This document shows, piece by piece, positions 13,801 through 23,700 of a stretch of DNA of 64,000 nucleotides (positions are counted from its first letter, which is position 1; the number at the start of each line of letters is the position of its first letter). The translations under genes and the position numbers were made by a program. The DNA is from Cloeon dipterum (taxonomy: Eukaryota > Arthropoda > Insecta > Ephemeroptera > Baetidae): the NCBI RefSeq assembly GCF_949628265.1, contig NC_088787.1, positions 27,146,501 through 27,210,500 of the forward strand. Direction: 5' to 3'. The notes under the pieces are model-generated. The model saw only the letters and a list, made by a program, of their open reading frames with translations, made no database searches and was not told where the DNA came from.

Positions 13801-15344
13801 GCAGCAATAAAAGTGGCGACAATTAATCCGTCTGAACTGAGTCTCGCAGACTTTTACAACTCTGTTCCCGATTTTACGAGCAGCTCAGCGTGACCTTGAC
13901 CCCTGACCACCTGAACAAAACCAAATAGCGAGCCGAACGAGCCCTTTACGACCGAACCGGGCTTATTCGTTTGGCCGCTGTTCAGCTCAAGTCGATTGAT
14001 CGGCGAATAAATCCGCGTTTACTGTGATTTTATATCTTTTATCTGCGTGTCGGGCGTAAAAGCTTTTTAATTGCTTTTAATTTGCCACGCAGTGCAGAGT
14101 CTTGACTCAATTTTATCGCGGATGCAGTTTCAACAGTCGTTTAAAATTCAAATGTATTCCGTGTGAGTTTTAACATTTATAATGGGTGTGAGGCATATTT
14201 AAATTAGCTGAAATCGTCCACTGAATCACGCCTGTCACTGTTTTTGATAATTAAAAGGTTGAGGCGTTTAGAAAGCTTCAATTGCAGACTAAAAAGAAGA
14301 TAATAAACACTACTTAAGGAACAGGCTTTCTAAATCAATGAAATAAGATGAAGTTATGGTCTCTGAGACTGAAACAATAAGACGTTTCTTTTGTGAATCC
14401 AAGTTATTAATAATCTCCATCAATTTCGATAGGAAACCACTGGTACCGCCTTGGGATCCATATGTCAAAATCAGCGTCAAGGAAATGCAGGAATATTTAG
14501 TGTTGCATGGCACTCAAGACTGTTGTCCCTCTACAAACATTACAACCCCTATAACGAATGGCAAGGACAGAGACAAAAATTCTGTAGTTGTTATGGTGAG
14601 TATTTAAAAACGCAAAAAAACTATGCTTAACTGTTTTGCATTGCTGATAACTATAACTTTATTGTAATAATAATCAGTGTGTTGCTATATTTTTTAATAT
14701 TAACAAATAATAATTCATTAGTTATGACATTTTTATTCCTGATCCAATTTAAAATTAAGTGGTCATACTCTTATAGTTTGCAAAAAAATACATTTTCTAC
14801 ATTTCTTTGTGATTATTTGAACTTTGTGACACAGCGCACGTTTAATAGTTTTTTTTATACTAGAGCCGTTTATGTACAAAAACAAAATTTATGAAAGTAA
14901 ATCTTTGAAAATACTTTTAAATCGACAATTAGAGTTGTTATCGTGTTCTCAGCGTTATGCAACTTGTTCAATTCACATGTTGAGCAGGTTGCATAAGCAA
15001 AATTGCGCAGGCGTTTTCCCGACCGACTTCACATTCACTTTGAATTTAACGCAGTTGCCATTATTTTGCAGAATACGTCCGATGGTCCTCAGATATTCTA
15101 CGAGTTGGTCTGCCTACCGGAGGTGTTGAACAAGCCGTGCCGCTTTACGGACCCGCGCGTTCGCAACCAGACGCGGTGCGTGCAGAAACACTCTTACTCG
15201 TACGCCATGGTGCACAACGAGGGTGACGAGCACCACCCGCGACTCGACTACATCCACGTGAGGATGGGCTGCGCGTGCGAGGTCAGCCCGAAGATTCCGA
15301 AGAACAACAAACGCCGACACCACCACAAAGGCAACGTCGGCTAG
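5161..15344 (+). CDS. Spätzle/neurotrophin-like secreted cystine-knot protein, 188 aa, four coding exons
   Basis: Coding exons are 5161-5184, 13366-13472, 14433-14595 and 15072-15344; the joins are in phase (0, 2, 0) with GT/AG borders. The protein opens with a clear signal peptide (MRIVLLLV, continuing hydrophobic in exon 2 to about residue 22). A short basic pro-segment follows, with RKAR at about 38-41 as a possible processing site. The C-terminal knot has a Cys pair at about 73-74 (DCCPS), Cys in ELVC and [20 protein letters not shown], and finally VRMGCACEV. This spacing matches the Spätzle fold known from Drosophila (C..., C-x5/6-PC, C-x-Q, then a C-x-C end near the terminus), where the cleaved dimer is a Toll-receptor ligand. 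The pro-domain is very short for Spätzle. PTTH/trunk or a neurotrophin are alternatives because their ends also read C-x-C. Expected to be secreted. It converges on the fibrillin gene. Confidence 0.7.
7798..7830. repeat. (AT)n microsatellite
   Basis: About 16 uninterrupted TA/AT units are read directly. Simple dinucleotide repeat inside the intron of the Spätzle-like gene. Confidence 0.9.
11440..12170 (-). pseudogene. GC-rich island resembling an eroded gene, possibly Nanos-like zinc finger
   Basis: On the minus strand, 12073-12130 reads HCCVFCRK followed by an SH pair, like the first half (CVFC...SH) of a Nanos CCHC finger. Just downstream (about 11955-12062) one frame reads ERVQ-RL, then HIP-V, and ends QKNPK. 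That is the order expected of the second Nanos finger, but its cysteines are lost or out of frame. From 11885 to 11526 a 119-codon frame is open and ends FDDPDNP-stop, while other frames of the same stretch look equally protein-like. Stops and frame changes argue for a pseudogene. Resemblance to Nanos is from memory and weak; a non-coding GC-rich patch is the alternative. Confidence 0.22.
13301..13317. repeat. (CCCG)n short tandem repeat before exon 2
   Basis: A GCCC tandem run lies about 50 bases upstream of the exon 2 acceptor of the Spätzle-like gene. Low-complexity sequence; no function inferred. Confidence 0.6.
14433..15344 (+). CDS. Cystine-knot exons 3 and 4 of the Spätzle-like gene
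   Basis: Exon 3 (14433-14595) has a good acceptor (TTTCGATAG) and donor (ATG then GTGAGT). It carries PPWDPY and the DCCPS start of the knot. Exon 4 (15072-15344) follows TTTTGCAG and ends at TAG 15342-15344. It carries five of the seven knot cysteines and a basic, His-rich tail. The open frame upstream of 14433 reaches an ATG at 14356, but only the 14433 acceptor fits both the phase of exon 2 and a pyrimidine tract, so I chose it. Confidence 0.7.
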
Positions 15345-15640
15345 GCAGACATGACTGATCCTGTACATACACACTCTTAGCGTACACACTCTAGTTGTAA
15401 TAATTATTATATACTATGACACACTACTATAATTAATATGTTCTATGTAATACGCATTCAGATGTAACTGCCATCACCCCTCTCTATACCTTTCTCTATA
15501 ATACTCTCGTCAATGTTGTTGCTCTTGTTGACATTTTCATGACGCTAATCTAGCGCTGAGTTGTTTCTCGTAATTTGCCAATGGAATTTTTGTGAATACT
15601 CTGTAAACCAAGCAAATAAACTTGTATTGCTTACTTACCG
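15345..15640 (+). terminator. 3' UTR and poly(A) signal of the Spätzle-like gene
   Basis: Downstream of the stop at 15344 the first consensus AATAAA is at 15615-15620, about 270 bases on. The sequence between is AT-rich and non-coding. The site fits a normal 3' end and falls well short of the convergent fibrillin gene. Confidence 0.5.
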
Positions 15641-16164
15641 CTCACACTCTTACACATTTTTAAATCTGTCTTTTATTTTTATCATCTTATTTAAGGATTC
15701 TTATTTACCTTGGCAAATAGCACCTTCTTTAAGTCTTCAGCGCCAATGTATTTCTTTTTTTCTTTGCAAAACAATCGTCGCGTGACACTTGATTGATTAT
15801 AAACGTCAGAAGTATTTGAACCAAATAATTCCCCTATGCTACGCAATTTATGAAAATCACTTATAGGCTTTCGAATTATATTTTAATGGAAATTTTTGTT
15901 AGCTTATATTGGAAAATAAAAATCAAATTGGAATTAATGTGTTCCATCACTACCGTAATTGATGATATTCTTACAAAAATAAACGAAGAAATTAAAAGTT
16001 GCCATTTCAAGCCCATGATTTACTTTTAACATTTGGAATTTGTTAATTTTCCAAACAGACCAAAATACATGCTAATGTAGCTTGTTTACTTGTGTATTAT
16101 TTTTTAAATTTTAGCTAATAATGTGTATGGCAAAGCCTTGTCTATAGTGTTGATTGCAACGTTA

Positions 16165-16325
16165 AAAGAGAGTTTATCATCATCGTCATCATCATCAGTC
16201 TATCAGGGAGTTGGGATATCGCTCAGGAGGATGTCGGCGTTGGCCGAGCCTCCTGGCCTTTCCCTGGCTATTCAGGATCGATCTCATTGATCTGAGTGAG
16301 AAATGAATAGATGAATGAATAGAAT
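16165..16325. repeat. SINE/LINE-tail-like repeat with ATGAATAG-type end
   Basis: A CAT/ATC trinucleotide run is followed by a moderately GC-rich block of about 100 bases (16195-16295) and then by a short tandem ATGAATAG-like tail (16303-16325). A unique body with a short tandem tail is typical of 3' ends of non-LTR retroelements. I have no second copy in the window, so the class is a guess. Confidence 0.3.
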
Positions 16326-16358
16326 AGAAAATTGTAAAGTAACAATGAGTACTTAAGC

Positions 16359-16364
16359 TTTATT
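16359..16364 (-). terminator. Candidate poly(A) signal for fibrillin (AATAAA on minus strand)
   Basis: TTTATT on the plus strand gives AATAAA on minus, about 550 bases beyond the fibrillin stop at 16917. I saw no nearer perfect hexamer on that strand. It would give a 3' UTR of about 570 bases. Confidence 0.35.
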
Positions 16365-16916
16365 TAAATGCACTTTGTCTACAAATCAGGGGAAGTTCTA
16401 CAAGTACAAGCATCATCTCTCGCGTTTCACAAGGGTTATAAAATCTGGCACTTGTTACAAATTTACAGTCCTTAACCAGTGATTTAATGATAAAATTAAC
16501 GAGTTCCTAATTTTCAACTATTGTTTTCCAAGCAATTTGGCTATTTTGGCATATTGTAAATAGAGGAGTGACTCTAATAATTAGGCTAGAATTAATTACG
16601 AAACATACTTAAAAAGAAAACTTAATACTTTTAAGTACTTGGAACACAGAGAGTAATAAAGTGGCACATGTTGATTTCGCAGCTCGCTCAGAGGCCGCGG
16701 GAGCCGCAGAATCAGCTGCGTCCGAACGAAATCAGTGCGACTTGCGCAAGGCGAAGGCAGCGAGCGGCAAATTTCCGCCGCTTAATTCGAATTAAATACC
16801 ATACATATAGTGATCGTCGCGGTTCTCGCGTTAGTGGGAGATTTTGTGTTTTCAAAATGATACAATAACTAGATTGGTCTCATCCTGGGGGCCCTGCTGG
16901 GGGCGGCAGTGAGTCT

Positions 16917-17736
16917 TTAGGAGGCGGTTACCACGAGGCGCACCCGCAGCGCCAGGGGCTGCTCCCACTTGGAGGAAAGGGCGCTGTTGGGGTGCGCAGG
17001 GCTGTAGTGGTCGCCCTGGATCTCCAGGTCGAACACGCCGGGCTTTTTCATTTTCCGCTTGAAGTGCAGCGCCCACACGCCGTGCCGCGGCACCATTTCG
17101 AACAGACCGTGCTCGTTGCCCTTAATTACGTTGTACTTGATATATCGCTGCAAAGTCGACCCATTACAGTGTGCACGTAGGTTTAAAAATTATGTTAGCT
17201 ACCTTTGAGTGAGTGACTGCAGGCTGCAGCTTGAGGATTCGCATCCTGTGCTTGGTCTGCGAGAGTTTCAATTTTAAAAAGACCTGCTGGTCGGCTGCCA
17301 AATGCTCTGCCAGCTTAGACATGTGGACACTTCTCTTCCTGATCTGTATTGTAAAATTAAGAGATTCTTAGTAATGATGATGGCCACTTGCCCTAAAACC
17401 TTACAATATGTTTGTTCCAAGATCTTCTACTGTCATGTGAAGAATGATGAGTCAGTGTCTTATTCTTTCCTGACCTTCTGTGTCGACTTCCTCCCTTGCC
17501 GTTGAAACCATTCAGCTAAATTCAATGACATGGTTAAATTTTATTTTAAAAAATAAATTACTGTTTACATTGCAAGAGAAGCAGCCCTCTGTCGAAATAA
17601 CCCGCGAATTGGGGTCTACATACGGCTCAGGCACGTCAATAGGGTAGGTTGGGACTCCAAGATCGATGTCTGGACCGAAAGATGGTGACCTTGGGTAGCC
17701 GTTTGAAGGCGGATTGATTGTTGTCATGCAGTGACC
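16917..17736 (-). CDS. FBN: Fibrillin exons 35-38: C-terminal unique region, furin site and asprosin-like domain
   Basis: Exon 35 (17736-17569) begins GHC, has a Pro-rich stretch and ends EGCFSCN. Exon 36 (17515-17475) reads [13 protein letters not shown] and ends two bases into a codon. Exon 37 (17338-17203) completes Arg and reads KRSVH, so the spliced site is RHRRKR-S at about residues 2743-2749. The remaining roughly 120 residues contain [29 protein letters not shown] and ALHF, and match the order of the human fibrillin C-terminal propeptide (KVRILELLPAL, then ...SGNEDGFF..., LHF). In vertebrates furin cleavage here is needed for assembly and frees asprosin from FBN1. A hormone role in this animal is not shown by sequence. 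Confidence 0.9.
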
Positions 17737-20700
17737 CTGGTGGAAATGATTATAATGTATGCAACAAGAATAAAACTCGGGAATTTCTCTTAAAAATCAT
17801 GAAAATGAATTTCTTCTTGGAAAAATGCTTTACTTTTGTTTCCAATTTTTTGAAGAGTTAATTTACCTGTCCAATTCTGTAGTAGCCTGATGGGCAGCTG
17901 CATGTGTAGTGATTTCCACTTGTCGCCTGGCAGCCAAAGGCACAAGGACTGTTCATGCAGCCGGCAGCCATCTGAATGCAAAGCGAGAGGGTTGGGTCAA
18001 GCTGGTAGCTGTCAGGGCAGCCGCAGCGGAAGGAGCCGATGGTGTTGATGCAAGTGGTGCCAGGGGCACATGGATTGCGTTGGCACTCGTTTTCATCCAC
18101 GCACTGCTTGTGCAGAGCGTTCTGTAGGTAACCGTCAGGGCAGCCGCATTGATAATTTCCAAACAGGTTCTAGAGATTCAGAAATAGTCAAAAATAATTT
18201 ATACATTTAAAAATATCGTCTAAATTTATATACAAAGTTAAAACGTTTGCTGGTATTCCCAAAAAAATGTACCTGACAACCATGTTGACACTTTGACGGA
18301 TCCTTAGCGCACTCGTCAGTGTCCCCACAGAATTTTCCGCTCGAGTCCAGCTTGAGTCCCTTAGGACAGATGCACCTGAAGCTTCCCATTGTGTTAATGC
18401 AAGTTCCAGGTGGCGGACAAACTCCAGGTTCGGCACATTCATCGATATCTGAACAAGTTTTGAAATTAACATTCCCCCATTGCAACTTGTGTTACAACAC
18501 GCACCCAAACACCTGTCTCCTGTTTGTCTGTATCCCTTTCTGCAGGTGCAGTCATAGCTTCCAGGGGTGTTAACGCACTCGTGCTGGCAAATATGTCTGC
18601 CAGTGGCGCACTCGTCCAAGTCTCGGCAGCTCACTCCATCAGGGTTAAGCACATATCCTGGTGCGCATGAACACACAAAGCTGCCTTCTGTGTTTTTGCA
18701 TGAGAATTTGCATGGGTTGTTGTCGCACTCATTAATATCTGGAACCATTTTTTCATGTTAATTTGCAAACATAACAATTTATTTTTGGTAGAGGGTAAAG
18801 GGACACAAGGATGTCATAATTTCAACTGAAATTGAAAAATGTTCTAAAAACTTTTCATGGACACAAAAACAAAAATATTCTTGAAAGCTTTGAATATTTT
18901 TTCCTTGATCAAATATTAATATTTGGCATTAATACTTTATTTATGGTCTTGGATTTGAATTTTTAAGCTCAAAGTTTATTATATCTTTCATTAAGACGAT
19001 TTGTTAAAATTTGTACAGTAAAATTTACTATGTTCAAAGGGCTTGAAATTGTATGGTTTCTGCTCTTAAGAAACTCCCTAAATTTAATTTCATAGAAGGA
19101 TCTCCTCTTACCAACGCATCTGGTGTTTGAAGATCCGTCCAGCTTGTACCCTTTGTTGCAGATGCACCTGTACGAGCCCAGTGTGTTGACGCACTGTCCG
19201 TTCCTACACAAATCTGGCAGGGTGCTACACTCATCGATATCTGTGCCGTCAGGGTGGTAGCCACTCGCAGTACACAGCTGGCTATACTCGTCGGAACCAA
19301 CAATAGGACAAGGCTGACACGCAGGACCCCATGCCACACCCATCGTGCAGCAGCAGGCTGACCTGGTCACCTGAGGAAGGTTGTCACTATGCACGCACCG
19401 GCCGTTCTTCAGGTGTCGATAGCAAGCGCCGATTCGATGATCTGGATGCATACATACATATTAATTTATTATCAAGCATTGAAAACAGGCAACCTGCACA
19501 ACACTGATGCCGTGCAGGTTGCCTACTTAAAAAATGAAGAATATTACCTTGGCACGATTTTCCGTCGGAACTAGTTTTAAAGCCGTGGTGGCATTCGCAG
19601 TGGTATCCACCCTCGTCGTTGATGCAGTAGCCATTCTGGCACAGACCTGGAGTGAGAGCGCACTCGTTGATGTCCCTGCAGTCGTCTATGTGGCCCATTT
19701 GCTGGTATCCAGGCGGGCAGATACACCTAAAATTCTTTAAATGATACAGGCCATCATTTATTCGCTTATTAATCACCTAAACGACCCAATGAGATTCTTG
19801 CACATGAATTTGCAGTTGTTTGCCGGGGTGTTGCACTCATCCATGTCCTCGCAGTGTCGGCCGTCGTCGGCGAGTTTGTAGCCAAACGGACACAGGCAGC
19901 GGAAGGAGCCAGGCGTATTGTGGCAGCGGAAGGCACATTGGTGCACGTCTGACTCGAGACACTCGTTGATATCCTCACAAATCTGCATCGCGCCAGGCGT
20001 GAAGCCCTCCGAGCACTGACACTCGAAACCGCCGACAGAGTTGGAACAAGTGCCATTTCCGCAGATATTGCCCGACTCACATTCATTGTCATCTATTAAT
20101 TAGAGATTAGCTTTGGAAATAATACCAACTAACTTGTATGAAACGTAGCTAATAAATTGTAAGTACAAAAGTCGAGTCTTCGATTTAAAGAAACCCAAAC
20201 CAATAAAGTCTTTAAAAGAAATAAAATAATTAAAAAAATACAAATAGATACGAAAGAAAAAATTTGCTCAGACTATAAATGAAATTATTCTGTAATTGTT
20301 TCCTAATGCCTGCAAAATAATTTGAAATCTTACCAATACACCGCTTTCCTGAGGCATCCAGTTTGTAGCCTTGGGCGCACTCGCATCTATACGAGCCATC
20401 TGTGTTGATACATTCGCCATTTTCACAAGCATTACTCATGTGCTTGCATTCGTCCAGGTCATCTCCGACATCATTTCTGCCGATTCCACCTGGACACAGT
20501 GCTTCAAACTCCCCTGTGCAGAGAAAATTCGTTAATGTGTCTTTGTGGATTTACAAATTTAATTACTTGAGCCGTGCCGCGGACACTCTTCGCAATAGCG
20601 GCCCCACGCCTTTCCCATGGTGCAGCAACATTGCTTTCTGGTTTGGAAAGTGTCTCTGCCCTTGCTACACTGTCCCCTTCGGTACGAGTCGTAACACTGC

Positions 20701-23700
20701 TCCGTCCTAGTATCCACGCACTTCATGCCGTTGTGACTCACCATGTGGCCCTCGGGACAGATACATCTAGAACGAGCGGTCGTAATTAGCTCTAAATTTT
20801 CTACTCTATGTTATATAAGTGAGCATTACTTAAACTCGCCAGGAAGATTTTCACAGATGCCACCGTCGCAAATTCCAATATTGGCCAAGCACTCATCCAC
20901 GTCGATGCAGCTGTTCTTGTCGGCCGCCAGCTCATAGCCAGGAGGACACTGGCAGACGTAGTGACCCATGATGTTCTGGCACGTGCCTGGAAGCGGACAG
21001 GTGCCAGGGACCTGGAGGAAAAACCATTACAAATAAATTGCTTCTGCTATATGACCCTATTCCATTACCTCAACACACTCATCAATGTCTCTGCAGTTCT
21101 GCCCGTCTGCACTCAAGGTGTATCCATCAGCACACTCACAAGTGAAGGAGCCAATGGTGTTTTTGCACCTGCCGTTCCGACAGAAGTGAGGGTGCAGTCT
21201 GCACTCATCAATGTCTGCAAAACCAACCAATTACACTGGCTCGCAAGAATTATTTCCTTTTACCTTCGCAAATATTGTCTGGGCTGACCTTGAAGCCCTG
21301 GTTGCACAAACATTTGTAGCTGCCATTGGTGTTGACGCAGTTTCCATTGCTACATATGGTGGCCTGGCGTTGGCACTCGTCGATGTCCACGCATGAGTGC
21401 CGATTTTGCATCAACGTGTATCCAGGATGACAGAGACACTGGAAGCTGCCCTGGTAGTTAGTACACTCGCCATTCTGGCAGATGTCAGTCCTTTCCCTGC
21501 ACTCGTCCACGTCTATAACACAAAAGATGAACAACATTGCTGTTAATTGTGGAGCTCTCTTCAAACCTTCGCAGTCTCTTTCATTAATGCTCAGCTTGTA
21601 GCCCGTTGGACATTGGCAATAGAAACTGCCAGGAGCGTTGATGCACTCGGAGTTTCCCCTGCAAGGACTAGGATAGCGGTTGCACTCATTTTCATCTAAA
21701 AAAGAGTAAATTTACAAGTGTATTCGATTTATTTAGAAACACATTGCTCTTAAATAATAATTATTGAACTTTATTCCAGATTAAATAATCAAAATTCTGT
21801 ACCTATACATTGATGAGCATTTTCATCGTAAATATATCCGCTGTCACAGTCGCACTCCATGCTGCCAGGCATGTTAATACACTTGCCATGCTGACACATG
21901 TTAGGCATCAGCTTGCACATATCGATGATCTTGGTGATGTTGGTCATTGGATCAATGACCATGCCTGGATAGGGGCCGCACAGCATCAGGTAGTCCCTGG
22001 TACCCTGCCTGGGGCACTGTTGGCACGGATTGCCCCAGCCCTGGCCCATGGAGCAGCAGCACACCTTTCGAGTGATGCTCTCGCTCATCGGCTTGTAGCA
22101 CTGGTTGTCTGAGTGGTTGAATGTCATGTAGCAATTTTCCTTGCGCATGTCGATGCACTCCTCTGAAAAGGGAAATTTTTATACTATTTTTAGCTTGTAG
22201 CTTCTCTCTTACTTCCACTTGGCGAGATCATATATCCATCAGGGCATTCGCAGCGGTACGAACCGATGTCGTTGTCGCATCGCCCAACGCCGCAGATTTC
22301 AGCGCTGTCTTTGCACTCATCAACGTCTAAAAAATATAAGAATTAGAACCTATATAGAGAGAGTTAAAAAAATTAACTCACCAACGCACATGCTACCATC
22401 ATGCTCCAATCTGTAGCCATCTCCGCAAGAACACATAAATCCGCCGAACGTATTCGTGCAATGACCATTTCCACAGAGTTTGTCCATTTCCGCGCATTCA
22501 TTAATATCTTCCAACACGACCTTAAATTTTAAACAGAGTTTCAAGCACCTGTTCCTAAGGAAGGCACGTAGTTAAACCTACCGTAACTGGGTTAGGCCTG
22601 TACCCCTTTCCACCAGGACAGAGCTGGTCGAACTCCTCTGTGCCCGGCTCGGGACACCTCTCGCATCGCGATCCCCAGCCTTTTCCCGCGTTGGAGCAAC
22701 AGCACGTTGCTTTGGTAACCGATTTACTCAGTGGCATGGTGCAGCGGTCGCGGCCCCGTCCTCCGGGCACTGTCTCCACGTCCAAGTAGCAGGACTCTTC
22801 CCTTCTGTCCACACACCCGTTGCCGGACTCGATCAGGTCGTGGTTCGGCGGGCAGTGGCACTCAAAGGCGCCGTCGGTGTTGACACACGTGCCGTATAAA
22901 CACGCCTGTGGAGAGTTGCACTCATCGCGGTCTGTACAGTTGCCACCGCTGCTGTCCACCTTTGATTTTGTTTGTAATGAAAATCTTTGCATGGTATTTT
23001 TTAAATATAGGAAATATGACCGTAGAACAAAATAATTAAATTGAAATAATTCATTTCATATATGTTTGTGTTGATTAATTATTAAAAAGTTCCCTTCCAG
23101 TAAATAACACAGAAAAAAAGGTGTTATAAGGCATTATAAGACAAAAATTTGATATTTTCTTACGAGGTGAATTTAAAAAAAAAACACAAACCTGGTAGCC
23201 CTCGTTGCACTCGCAGCGGAACATGCCGACGAAGTTGACGCATTGGCCATACACGCAGAGGTTGTTGAACATCCTGCACTCGTCGATGTCTATGCACATC
23301 TGCTCGTTGCCATGCTCGGGGTTCATAAACCCCATGTCGCACTCGCAACGGAACGAGCCCGCGAAGTTGAGGCACTGGCCGTTCTCGCACAGATTCGGGT
23401 CGTCCGAGCACTCGTCGATGTCCTGACACGAGAAGCCGTTGCCCCTGAACCCCTGGTCACAAGCACACTGCGAACACATAAAAAAGCAAAATTTAAATAT
23501 ACCTAATTCTAACTAAGGTTTACATATTATGCAAATTTTTGCTGAGCTTGTTGTTTACAAAGAGCATATGGTAAATAAATAATAAAATACCAATGATGAG
23601 CATTACAAAAATCAATAGAACGGCGATCTATACACACCTCAATTTAAAAAAATGATCATAAAAATGCAAAGGTATGGGTGCAAACTGTAAGTCAACTTTA

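Noticed and set aside
14356..14432. Extension of Spätzle-like exon 3 upstream to the ATG at 14356
   Set aside because: Does not fit the phase of exon 2; the acceptor at 14431-14432 has a pyrimidine tract and the right phase.
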